A stretch of 21,571 nucleotides of DNA from JAHJSA01 sp038204345 (GTDB taxonomy: Bacteria > Actinomycetota > Thermoleophilia > RBG-16-64-13): positions 1 to 21,571 of the forward strand of contig JBBRDB010000025.1 in assembly GCA_038204345.1 (NCBI GenBank), read 5' to 3'. The position numbers and the translations under genes are program-made. The notes under the pieces are model-generated. The model made no database searches. It saw only the letters and a program-made list of their open reading frames with translations, and was not told where the DNA came from. Shown piece after piece: positions 1 to 7,995 of the stretch. Every line of letters starts with the position of its first letter. Within the stretch, counting starts at the first letter, position 1.

Positions 1-663
1 CTTCTTGTCCACCAGGGTGTCCACGCGGCTCACGAAGAAGCTGGCCACGCTCCTCACCGTTCGGGGTTCGGGCAGTCTTTCCCCTTCCTCCCGGCGGACG
101 ATGAGCTTCTCCATGCCATCGAAGTATGCGGCCATGACCTCGTAGTAGCGCTCGATAGAGAAGATGAGGGTCACGTTGATGCTCACCCCATCAGCGATCA
201 GACGTTCGATCGCAGGTACGCCCTCGGCTGTCGCCGGGACCTTCACCAGGACATTGGGCTTGTCCACGACCTCGTGGAGGCGGTGCGCCTCGGCGATCGT
301 CGCCTCGGTGTCGCGGGCCAAGGAGGGAGCGACTTCGATGCTCACCCAGCCGTCCACACCGTCCGTGCGCTCGAAGGTAGGGTGCAGCAGATCGGCCGCC
401 ATGGCGACATCCTCTGCCATGACCGTATCAAGGATCTCCTCGGCACTCGTGCCGGCGGCCACGAGAGCGGCAACGGCCTCGTCGTAGTCGTCGCTCTCCG
501 CAATGGCTTTCTGAAAGATGCTTGGATTGGAGGTGAGTCCTACCACCCCGTCCTCCTCCACCATCTTCTTCAGCCCGCCCCCATGTAGCAGGTCGCGGCT
601 GATATTGTCGTACCACACACTCTGGCCGAACTCCTGGAGTCGGGTCAGCGGGTTGCCTTTCAT
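1..663 (-). CDS. tal: Transaldolase, N-terminal 221 residues (3' end off window)
   Basis: Transaldolase moves a dihydroxyacetone unit between sugar phosphates in the cytosolic non-oxidative pentose phosphate pathway. The visible part begins MKGNPLTRLQEFGQSVWYDN and contains the family motif GLTSNPSIF (about residues 62-70) and NVLVKVPAT, whose lysine (residue 141) matches the Schiff-base lysine of the family. The frame runs open to the left edge, so the remaining C-terminal part (bacterial proteins of this type are usually about 360-380 residues) lies outside. The ATG overlaps the tkt stop as ATGA, and AGGAG lies 10 nt upstream inside tkt, so the two genes are probably translationally coupled. 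Family identity is certain. Whether a further domain is fused at the C-terminus cannot be seen. Confidence 0.95.
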   Translation of the reverse strand, partial: MKGNPLTRLQEFGQSVWYDNISRDLLHGGGLKKMVEEDGVVGLTSNPSIFQKAIAESDDYDEAVAALVAAGTSAEEILDTVMAEDVAMAADLLHPTFERTDGVDGWVSIEVAPSLARDTEATIAEAHRLHEVVDKPNVLVKVPATAEGVPAIERLIADGVSINVTLIFSIERYYEVMAAYFDGMEKLIVRREEGERLPEPRTVRSVASFFVSRVDTLVDKK

Positions 664-2702
664 GACGTGTGTTCTCCTGTCCGGGCGCTTCGCGCCCTCC
701 GAACCGCTTTCACCACGTTCTCGCTCGTTATGCCCAGATTGGCCAAAGCCACGGCGCCGGGCGCCGACGCACCGAACATATCGATGCCGACCACGGACCC
801 CCGGTCACCCACCCAACGCTCCCAGCCGAAAGAGGCTGCCGCCTCCACGGCCACACGCAGCGGCACATCGATGGGAAGGACCTCCTCCCGATAGGATGCG
901 TCCTGCTCCTCGAAGAGTTCCCAGCTGGGCATGGATACGACCCTCACCCCGAGCCCTTCCGCCTCCAACGTCTCGCGTGCAGCCAGGGCCACCTGCACCT
1001 CCGAACCGCTCGCCACGATGATGGCTCCGATCGCTCCGGAACCTCGGCCCGCTTCGGCCAGCACGTACGCACCCCGCTCGAGCCCCGCCGCCGGAGCGTA
1101 TCGCCCGCGATCGAGGACCGGCAGGTTCTGCCGGCTCAAGATCAACGCGACGGGACCGTCACGGTGCTCCAGTGCCACCTTCCAGGCGGACACGGTCTCG
1201 TTGGCATCGGCCGGGCGGACGACCACCAGGTTCGGGATCGCCCGAAGAGCGGCGAGGTGCTCCACCGGCTGATGGGTGGGACCGTCCTCGCCCAGGCCCA
1301 CGCTGTCGTGCGTGAATACATACGTGACACGCGCCCGCGATAGGGCGGCCAGCCGGATGGCCGGGCGCATGTAGTCGGAGAAGATCAAGAAGGTGCCTCC
1401 GTACGGGAGCACGCCTCCGTGATGTGCCATCCCCGTGAGCATCGAACCCATGGCGTGCTCGCGCACCCCGAAGTGCATGTTGCGCCCTCCCCGGGCGCCT
1501 TTCTGGAAGTCTCCGCAGGCGTCTGCACCGCAGTCCTTGAGCGCGGTGTTGTTAGAGGGCGCCAGGTCGGCCGAGCCGCCGATCAAGGTAGGTATTGCGC
1601 CGGCCACCGCGTTCAGCACCTTGCCCGAAGCCGCACGAGTAGCCATGGGCTCGGTGTCGGGTCCAAACGAGGGGAGCAGATCCTCCCAACCGGCGGGAAG
1701 ATCACCCGCCAACGCACGCTCGAATCCGGCAGTCGCCTCCGGATCGCGGCTGCGCGCCTCCTCCATGCGCGCCGTCCAGGCTTCGTGTGCCGCCGCGCCT
1801 CGCGCCGCCACACCCGCGTAGAAGTCGCGCACCTCATCAGGCACGAAGAACGGCTCGTCGTAGGTCCAACCCAGTGCCTTCTTGGTGAGCTCCACCTCCT
1901 CCGCGCCGAGCGCAGATCCGTGCGAATCCGCCGAATCCTGCTTGTTAGGGCTCCCGTAGCCGATATGAGTGCGCACGATGATGAGCGAAGGCTTATCCTG
2001 CACCTCACGGGCCACGCCCACGGCCCGGTCGACAGCCTCCAGGTCGTTCCCGTCGGATAGCCGTTGCACGTGCCAACCGTACGCTTCGAAGCGGGCTCCT
2101 ACGTCCTCGGTGAAGGCCAGATCGGTGGAACCCTCGATGGAGATGTGGTTGTCGTCATAAAGGTAGATCAGCCGACCGAGGCCCAGGTGGCCGGCCAGCG
2201 AGGCCGCTTCTGAGGCGACTCCTTCCATCATGTCGCCGTCACTGACGATGGCGTAGACGTAGTGGTCCACGAGTTCGCGCCCGGGAGAGAACGTGGCCGC
2301 CAGAAAGGCCTCGGTCACAGCCATGCCCACGCCGTTGGCAAAACCCTGACCAAGGGGGCCCGTTGTCACCTCCACCCCGGGTGTGAGTCCGTTCTCCGGG
2401 TGTCCGGGCGTACGGCTGCCCCATTGACGAAACTGCTTCAGGTCGTCTATGGAAAGGTCGTAGCCGGCGAGGTGCAAGAGAGAGTAGAGAAGCATGGAGC
2501 CGTGACCGGCACTGAGAACAAAGCGATCTCTATCGGGCCAGGTGGGGTCCCGCGGGTCGAACTTGAGATGGCGAGACCAGACTACGTGAGCCATGGGGGC
2601 TGATCCGAGCGGCATCCCCGGGTGACCAGACCCGGCCTTCTCGACCCCTTCGATTGCCAATACGCGTATGGTTCGGACCGCCAGCTGGTCGATCTCGGTC
2701 AT
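660..2702 (-). CDS. tkt: Transketolase
   Basis: A 680-residue thiamine-diphosphate enzyme that transfers two-carbon ketol units between sugar phosphates, working with the adjacent transaldolase. Visible motifs are GSGHPGMPLG (His27), GPLGQGFANGVGMA, the thiamine-diphosphate/metal motif SDGDMMEG (Asp155-Asp157) followed by DDNHIS (Asn185), GGSADLAPSN, and VREHA with the catalytic glutamate (Glu415), then THDSVGLGEDGPTHQP. The length is normal for the family. The frame is open upstream to 2846, but this ATG is chosen because the family N-terminus starts here and AAGGTGA lies 7 nt upstream. The upstream extension is arginine-rich and not transketolase-like. The gene ends in an ATGA overlap with tal. 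The 100-bp gap after the HAD gene leaves room for its own promoter. Confidence 0.97.
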   Translation of the reverse strand: MTEIDQLAVRTIRVLAIEGVEKAGSGHPGMPLGSAPMAHVVWSRHLKFDPRDPTWPDRDRFVLSAGHGSMLLYSLLHLAGYDLSIDDLKQFRQWGSRTPGHPENGLTPGVEVTTGPLGQGFANGVGMAVTEAFLAATFSPGRELVDHYVYAIVSDGDMMEGVASEAASLAGHLGLGRLIYLYDDNHISIEGSTDLAFTEDVGARFEAYGWHVQRLSDGNDLEAVDRAVGVAREVQDKPSLIIVRTHIGYGSPNKQDSADSHGSALGAEEVELTKKALGWTYDEPFFVPDEVRDFYAGVAARGAAAHEAWTARMEEARSRDPEATAGFERALAGDLPAGWEDLLPSFGPDTEPMATRAASGKVLNAVAGAIPTLIGGSADLAPSNNTALKDCGADACGDFQKGARGGRNMHFGVREHAMGSMLTGMAHHGGVLPYGGTFLIFSDYMRPAIRLAALSRARVTYVFTHDSVGLGEDGPTHQPVEHLAALRAIPNLVVVRPADANETVSAWKVALEHRDGPVALILSRQNLPVLDRGRYAPAAGLERGAYVLAEAGRGSGAIGAIIVASGSEVQVALAARETLEAEGLGVRVVSMPSWELFEEQDASYREEVLPIDVPLRVAVEAAASFGWERWVGDRGSVVGIDMFGASAPGAVALANLGITSENVVKAVRRARSARTGEHTS

Positions 2703-2781
2703 GAAGCCTTCACCTTTCCTGAGTGCGCTCTCTCTTACCCCACTCCGCCTGTTCGCATGCCCCGCATACCCGCGCTGGGGC

Positions 2782-2804
2782 GACGCGTTCCACCGGACGC
2801 GTTC
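2782..2804. repeat. 9-bp direct repeat upstream of tkt
   Basis: GACGCGTTC occurs at 2782-2790 and again at 2796-2804, with a 14-bp period and a 5-bp spacer. Each copy contains the palindrome ACGCGT. It lies about 80-100 bp upstream of the tkt start codon, at the end of the HAD gene. The repeat is seen directly; a role as a binding site is only a guess. Confidence 0.5.
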
Positions 2805-3474
2805 AGAGCATGATCTGCCAGCCACGTTCCTCCGCGACCGCCGCAAGGCCGCGTCGCGGGTTCACCGCCACCGCATGCCCTACCAGTTCCAGTAGTTCCA
2901 CGTCGGTCTCGTGATCCGCGTAGGCCGAACACGATGCCGCATCCGCGCCACGTTCTTGCAGTATCCGCCGCGCCGCCCGCGCCTTCTCAGGGCCGTACAG
3001 GGCCCTGCCGGACACCGCCCCCGTGAAGACCCCGTCTCGGACCGCCAGGCGGGTGCCTTCGCAGGACCCCACGCGCAGGTGGCGGGCCAGCCCTTCGACC
3101 ACCGGCATCAGCGCAGCCGACATGATCACCACCTCGTCGCCCTGTTCTTGGTGTGCGCGCAAGGCTGTTACCGCCCCGCCGTGAAGCCGGGGCACCAACT
3201 GCTCGCTCGTGAACGTATCCATCAGTGCCGCCGCCTCTTCAACGGACCGCCCGCGCATCAATCCGGCCGCCCGCTCGCGCGCACCATCGGTGGCCCTCAC
3301 GAGGCCCAGGCGATACGCAGCGAACCAGAGCCCGACCGCGAACAAGAAACCTACGCCCACCATGCCTTCGCGGCGCATATACGAGACGAGAAGGCGTTGT
3401 GTCTGCCCAACGACCAACGTACCATCAAGGTCGAAGAACGCGATAGCAGCGGAGTTCGGGGCGTTCCGTTCCAT
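2803..3474 (-). CDS. HAD superfamily subfamily IB phosphatase
   Basis: About 223 residues. It has the HAD nucleophile motif FFDLDGTL near the N-terminus (first Asp is the phosphoenzyme residue), motif II VIMSAALMPVV, a lysine in the GPEKARAARR segment, and the metal-binding motif SAYADHETDVELLE. The order and the helical cap between motifs I and II fit the SerB-like IB subfamily, so it is probably a phosphomonoesterase of unknown substrate. The cap carries a hydrophobic stretch (VGVGFLFAVGLWFAAYRLG) that may sit on or in the membrane. The ATG at 3474 is preferred because motif I falls near residue 15. A GTG at 3492 would add six residues, and neither start has a good ribosome site. The gene is divergent from putA and 100 bp upstream of tkt. 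A true phosphoserine phosphatase is less likely given the hydrophobic cap. Confidence 0.85.
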   Translation of the reverse strand: MERNAPNSAAIAFFDLDGTLVVGQTQRLLVSYMRREGMVGVGFLFAVGLWFAAYRLGLVRATDGARERAAGLMRGRSVEEAAALMDTFTSEQLVPRLHGGAVTALRAHQEQGDEVVIMSAALMPVVEGLARHLRVGSCEGTRLAVRDGVFTGAVSGRALYGPEKARAARRILQERGADAASCSAYADHETDVELLELVGHAVAVNPRRGLAAVAEERGWQIML

Positions 3475-3587
3475 GGCGGCCGAGTCTATCACGTTGGTAT
3501 CGGCCCACTTCAGGGTAGAGAGCCCTCGGCGACCCTAGGATGTCCCCGACGCGCAGGGCGCACGACACACGAGATGTGGAGGCGGTC
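3475..3587. promoter_or_regulatory. Divergent intergenic region, HAD gene / putA
   Basis: Both genes must be transcribed outward from this 113-bp stretch or from inside their neighbours. A TAGGAT hexamer at 3536-3541 would suit a plus-strand -10 box for putA, but no good -35 lies at the right distance. A weak dyad, AGGGT (3512-3516) and ACCCT (3532-3536), surrounds part of it. The putA ribosome site GGAGG is at 3578-3582. The promoter assignment is inference. Confidence 0.3.
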
Positions 3588-6500
3588 ATGGTGCTCACGG
3601 CTCCGGAAGCTTCGGCCCAGGAGGTCCAAACCAAGGAGATCGGACGAGAGATATTCTCCAAGATCGCCGACCAGCGGCCTTCGATCTTCAGAGCGGATTG
3701 GTGGCAAGGCCAGGCCATGGAATGGGCCATGCGCGACGATGCCTTCAAGGTGCAACTCTTTCGCTTCGTCGACGTTTTCCCCACGCTGAAGTCTGCAGAC
3801 CAGGTCGCTCTGCACCTGCAGGACTACTTCGACCATCCAAGCGGTGAGCTACCGGCGCCGCTACGGTGGGGGTTGAAGGCCGCGTCACCCGGACACCTGA
3901 CCACCGCGATCGCAGCCAAGGCCATAGGTCACAACATCCACCTGATGGCCGAACGCTTTATCGCGGGCACGGACGCGCAGGCCGCCCTCCCCGTCCTGCT
4001 CAAGCTCAGGAAGGAGCGGATGGCCTTCACGCTCGACGTGCTCGGCGAGGCGTCGCTCAGCGCAGACGAAGCGCGCGAGTATCAGCGCCGCTACCTCGAT
4101 CTCCTCCACACCCTCCCAAGGGAGATCGCCGCCTGGCCCGCGGACCCGCTCTTGGATGAGGCGCCCTGGGGACAGCTCCCGCGGGTGAACGTGTCGCTCA
4201 AGGCAACATCGCTTTACTCGCAGATCGACCCGATCGATTTCGAGGGATCGAAGAAGGCCCTCATCGAGCAACTGAGACCACTCTTCGAGGTGGCAGTGGA
4301 TGCGGGCGTGTTCCTTAACCTCGACCTCGAACAGTTCCGCTATCGCGATCTCACCTACGCCGTTTTCGAAGATCTCCTCATGGAGGAAGGTTTTAGCGAA
4401 TACCCGCACTTCGGGGTGGTCGTCCAGTCCTACCTGCGCGATTCGGAACGAGATCTGCGCCGTCTGCTCGATCTCGCGCGCCGACGCGGCACCCCCCTCA
4501 CGGTGCGGCTGGTCAAGGGAGCCTACTGGGACTACGAGACCGTGATCGCCAAGCAGCAGCATTGGCCCGTGCCTGTGTTCACGTCGAAGGACGACACCGA
4601 CGCCCAGTTCGAACACCTGACCCGGCTCCTTGTGGGAGAACACGAGGCAGTACACCTGGCCTTGGGGACGCACAACATACGGAGCATCGCCGCCGCATTG
4701 GCGGCCGTTAGGACCGCAGGACTGCCGGACTCCATCCTGGAACTCCAGATGCTTCACGGCATGGCCGAACCGGTCAAACACGCGATCCTCTCGATGGGCC
4801 TGCGACTCCGCGAGTACACCCCAGTAGGCGAGGTCGTGCCGGGGATGGCCTACTTGGTGCGTCGACTCCTTGAGAACACTGCCAATGAATCGTTCCTGCG
4901 CCGCACTTTCGTCGAAGGGGCCGATCGCGAGCGTCTGCTCTCGACCCCACTACCGACACCCGACCTGGGATCCATCCCAACGATCAGACTGGACATCCAC
5001 CCGACCGACCCCGAGGCACCGGGGCGTTTCGAGAACGTGGCGGGCACGGACTTCTCGAGGGAGTTCAACCGTACCCAGATGGAGCGCGCCCTGGCCCGCG
5101 TCAGAGCCTCGTTGGGCGTGCACCGCTCCCTGCTCATAGAGGACCGGGAGGTGCAGACCGAACGGATCATAACCTCGATCAACCCGGCCGACCCCTCGCA
5201 GGTTCTGGGCACAGCTGCGTCCGCGGGCATCGTCGAGGCCGAAGAGGCCGTGACCGTTGCTCGGCGTGCGTTCCCCTCTTGGCGCGACACGCCGCCCAAG
5301 CGTCGCGCCGAAGTGCTCTTCCGTGCGGCGGACCTCGCCCGGCGACGCCGCTTCGAACTGGCTGCTCTGGAGATATTCGAAGCCGGCAAGACCTGGAGAG
5401 AGGCCGACGCAGACGTCGCGGAAGCCATCGATTTCCTCGAGTACTACGGTCGCGAGATGCACCGGCTCGGCACCTTTCGCAGGCTCTCCGACGTTCCCGG
5501 CGAGACCGACGTCCTCTTCTACGAACCCCGGGGCGTGGCGGCGGTCATCGCTCCGTGGAACTTCCCGCTCGCCATTCTCACCGGCATGACCTCAGCGGCG
5601 CTCGTCGCCGGCAACACCGTGATCATGAAGCCGGCGAACGCCACCCCACTTATCGCATGGGAGTTGGCCGACATCTTCCGAGAAGCCGGGCTTCCCTCCG
5701 GGGTGCTCGCATACCTGCCGGGCCCGGGATCGGAAGTGGGAGCCTTCCTGGTAGCGCACCCGGAGGTGGACGTGCTCGCTTTCACAGGAAGCCGCGAGAC
5801 CGGACTCGACATCCTCCGCGAGGCAGGCATCGTCAGGCCGGGGCAGCGCAACATCAAACGCGTCGTGGCCGAGATGGGCGGTAAGAACGCCATCATCGTC
5901 GATGCCGATGCCGACGTAGACGCGGTCGTGGAGGGAGTGGTGGCCTCGGCGTTCGGCTTCTCGGGACAGAAATGCTCGGCCTGCAGCCGGGTGGTGGTCA
6001 TCGGAGACCTTCATGACGACTTCGTCACTCGTCTGGTGGGAGCCGCCTCCAGCCTCAGAGTGGGAGACCCCGTGGATCCGGGTACTTGCGTCGGTCCGGT
6101 TATCGACGAGGCGGCGCTGCGGAAGATCGAGCGATACATCGAGGTGGGACGCTCCCAGGCGGAACTGGCGCTGGCCGCCCCGGTACCACCCGGAGAGGGC
6201 TACTTCGTGGGGCCGCACGTCTTCGTCGATGTCCCCGTGCGCAGTACGATCGCTCAAGAGGAGATCTTCGGTCCGGTGCTCTCGGTCATGCGCGCTCGTG
6301 ATTTCGATGAAGCGCTCGGCATGGCGCTCGACAGCGACTTCGGACTCACCGGCGGACTCTACTCACGCACCCCGCGGAACATCAGGCACGCCTACCGCGA
6401 GTTCAGAGTGGGCAATCTCTACGTGAATCGCGGTATCACCGGGGCCATGGTCGGCCGGCAGCCGTTCGGGGGCTCCAGGATGAGCGGGGTGGGTTCCAAG

Positions 6501-6614
6501 GCGGGTGGACCGGACTACCTCCTGCAATTCATGGAGCCTCGAGTCGTTACCGAGAACACCTTGCGCCGGGGCTTCGCCCCGGCGGAAGACAGCGGAGTGG
6601 CCAAGCAGCCGTAG
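3588..6614 (+). CDS. putA: Bifunctional proline dehydrogenase / L-glutamate-gamma-semialdehyde dehydrogenase
   Basis: This 1008-residue fusion oxidises proline to glutamate in two steps: an FAD-dependent proline dehydrogenase and an NAD-dependent aldehyde dehydrogenase. The first half (roughly residues 60-460) has LKATSLYSQIDP (Lys205), VRLVKGAYWDYE, ALGTHNIRS and the paired arginines of YLVRRLLENTANESF (Arg425-Arg426) that bind the substrate carboxylate. The second half (roughly 510-990) has IAPWNFPLA, LAFTGSRETG, the base Glu762 in VAEMGGKN and the nucleophile Cys796 in GQKCSACS, 34 residues apart as in the family, and NRGITGAMVGRQPFGG, which resembles RocA/PruA enzymes. There is no N-terminal ribbon-helix-helix domain, so it is not a self-repressing PutA. 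The ATG is chosen for GGAGG 5 nt upstream. An upstream ATG at 3540 would add 16 residues with no family match. Confidence 0.96.
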   Translation: MVLTAPEASAQEVQTKEIGREIFSKIADQRPSIFRADWWQGQAMEWAMRDDAFKVQLFRFVDVFPTLKSADQVALHLQDYFDHPSGELPAPLRWGLKAASPGHLTTAIAAKAIGHNIHLMAERFIAGTDAQAALPVLLKLRKERMAFTLDVLGEASLSADEAREYQRRYLDLLHTLPREIAAWPADPLLDEAPWGQLPRVNVSLKATSLYSQIDPIDFEGSKKALIEQLRPLFEVAVDAGVFLNLDLEQFRYRDLTYAVFEDLLMEEGFSEYPHFGVVVQSYLRDSERDLRRLLDLARRRGTPLTVRLVKGAYWDYETVIAKQQHWPVPVFTSKDDTDAQFEHLTRLLVGEHEAVHLALGTHNIRSIAAALAAVRTAGLPDSILELQMLHGMAEPVKHAILSMGLRLREYTPVGEVVPGMAYLVRRLLENTANESFLRRTFVEGADRERLLSTPLPTPDLGSIPTIRLDIHPTDPEAPGRFENVAGTDFSREFNRTQMERALARVRASLGVHRSLLIEDREVQTERIITSINPADPSQVLGTAASAGIVEAEEAVTVARRAFPSWRDTPPKRRAEVLFRAADLARRRRFELAALEIFEAGKTWREADADVAEAIDFLEYYGREMHRLGTFRRLSDVPGETDVLFYEPRGVAAVIAPWNFPLAILTGMTSAALVAGNTVIMKPANATPLIAWELADIFREAGLPSGVLAYLPGPGSEVGAFLVAHPEVDVLAFTGSRETGLDILREAGIVRPGQRNIKRVVAEMGGKNAIIVDADADVDAVVEGVVASAFGFSGQKCSACSRVVVIGDLHDDFVTRLVGAASSLRVGDPVDPGTCVGPVIDEAALRKIERYIEVGRSQAELALAAPVPPGEGYFVGPHVFVDVPVRSTIAQEEIFGPVLSVMRARDFDEALGMALDSDFGLTGGLYSRTPRNIRHAYREFRVGNLYVNRGITGAMVGRQPFGGSRMSGVGSKAGGPDYLLQFMEPRVVTENTLRRGFAPAEDSGVAKQP

Positions 6615-6746
6615 CAGACATCGGAGCCCGATCCGGCACCCTGGACTCCCGGGCCAACGGCGTCCGCGTGCGCTGTGTCTCTTTCACCAGATATGCTTGC
6701 CCAAGAGACTCAAGAGCAGCTGTATCTTTCGCCAGAGAGGACAGGG

Positions 6747-7922
6747 GTGACGCATCCAGATGGTCGGCCGACCACGGCCGCGATGTTCGTGAGCTTCCTG
6801 CGTTTGGGCGTATCGGCCTTCGGTGGACCAGCCATAGTGCCGTACATACGACTCTTAGCAGTGGAGAAGAGGCACTGGATCTCAGATAGAGAGTTCTCGC
6901 GCGGAGTAGCGCTGTGTCAGTCCATCCCCGGCACGACGGCGATGCAGGTCGCTGCTTTCACCGGACTGCGTGTGCGCGGGGCCCTGGCCGCAGTCGCCTG
7001 TTTCATGGGACTGGGCCTTCCGGCCTTCGTGCTCATGCTCGCTCTCTCCGTCGCCTACGGACGCTTCGGCGGAGTGGACACCGTGGTCTCGATCATGAGC
7101 GGCCTCAAGGTCGTAGTGGTGGCTCTGATCGCGTTCGCCGCGCTGGACTTCGGCCGCAGGACGATCGTGGGGGTCCGAGACCTCCTGCTCTCAGGCGCGA
7201 TGGCCCTTTTTCTGGCTACAGGAGGCAGCCCCGCGCTCGGTATCCTCGCTTCCATGCTCGTGGCCCCGTTCCTGTATCGCGATCGTCCGCACCAGCCTCC
7301 TGACCTAGGCACCAGCCAGGGCCCGCCCTGCGCCCTGCGCCGGCAGGCACCTGCGCTGGTCACCATCGTCGTGTTGGCCGCCGGGCTCACACTCCTCGTA
7401 CTGTGGAAGCACGACCTCTTCGCCCTCGGCATCATCATGGCCAAAGTGGGAGCATTAGCCTTCGGGGGAGGATATGGCTTGGTTCCGCTCCTTCTGCACG
7501 ACATTGTGGGAACCCAAGGCTGGATGTCAACCGCGACCCTCATGGACGGTCTCGCTCTCGGACAGGTGACACCGGGGCCTATCTTCATCACTGCCACGTT
7601 CATCGGCTACCACGTCCAGGGCCTCGCGGGGGCGGTCGTGGCCACCGTCGCCATCTTCACGCCTCCTCTGGCGATCCTCTTCGCCACTGCCAGGTCACTC
7701 GACTGGCTGGAGGGTTCTCCGATCGTCCAGCGCGGTCTGCACGGGGCGCTGGTGTCGTTCGCGGGACTCTTGGTGGGCACCACGTATCTCTTTGCGCTCG
7801 CTGCGCCCTGGAGTCCATTCGCCGTGGCGCTCGCTCTCGCAGCCTTCGGTGCCCTCGTTGCCGGCATCGACATGCTGTGGGTCGTGCTCCTGGGAGGAGC
7901 GGCGGCGGCCTTTCTTCTTTGA
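6747..7922 (+). CDS. chrA: Chromate transporter family (CHR) membrane protein, two-domain form
   Basis: About 391 residues, strongly hydrophobic, with two homologous halves as in long CHR-family proteins. The first half opens with FLRLGVSAFGGPA and QSIPGTTAMQVAAFTG. The second repeats the pattern with KVGALAFGGGYGLVPLL and LALGQVTPGPIFITATFIG. Characterised members export chromate, and many homologues have unknown substrates. A cytoplasmic linker with the charged segment YRDRPHQPPD joins the halves. The GTG at 6747 is preferred because GAGAGG lies 6 nt upstream. A GTG at 6675 in the same frame would add a 24-residue polar leader unlike the family. It follows putA by 132 bp on the same strand with no clear terminator between, so read-through from putA is possible, but a functional link to proline catabolism is not evident. 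Confidence 0.9.
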   Translation: MTHPDGRPTTAAMFVSFLRLGVSAFGGPAIVPYIRLLAVEKRHWISDREFSRGVALCQSIPGTTAMQVAAFTGLRVRGALAAVACFMGLGLPAFVLMLALSVAYGRFGGVDTVVSIMSGLKVVVVALIAFAALDFGRRTIVGVRDLLLSGAMALFLATGGSPALGILASMLVAPFLYRDRPHQPPDLGTSQGPPCALRRQAPALVTIVVLAAGLTLLVLWKHDLFALGIIMAKVGALAFGGGYGLVPLLLHDIVGTQGWMSTATLMDGLALGQVTPGPIFITATFIGYHVQGLAGAVVATVAIFTPPLAILFATARSLDWLEGSPIVQRGLHGALVSFAGLLVGTTYLFALAAPWSPFAVALALAAFGALVAGIDMLWVVLLGGAAAAFLL

Positions 7923-7995
7923 GGGTGGTCGAGGCGCGCGGGCACGGTCACAGGCGCGGCGGGCGCGGGAGCCCCGGTCCACCCGTCGCGGAGAC
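7923..7995. other. Convergent gap between chrA and the pseudouridine synthase gene
   Basis: Two operons meet tail to tail here. The 73 bp are very GC-rich. GGGTGG right after the chrA stop can pair with CCACCC about 50 nt further on, and a GGGC/GCCC mini-stem lies between, but there is no T-run on either strand. I could not identify an intrinsic terminator, so termination here is unexplained from sequence. Confidence 0.4.

Noticed and set aside
2703..2846. N-terminal extension of transketolase by 48 residues
   Set aside because: The added residues are arginine-rich and unlike the family, and a good ribosome site stands before the inner ATG at 2702.
3540..3587. PutA start at the upstream ATG
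   Set aside because: No ribosome site before it and no family similarity in the added 16 residues; GGAGG precedes the ATG at 3588.
3885..4781. A 298-codon minus-strand open frame inside putA
   Set aside because: Lies fully opposite the proline dehydrogenase domain, whose motifs are intact; no independent domain or ribosome site.
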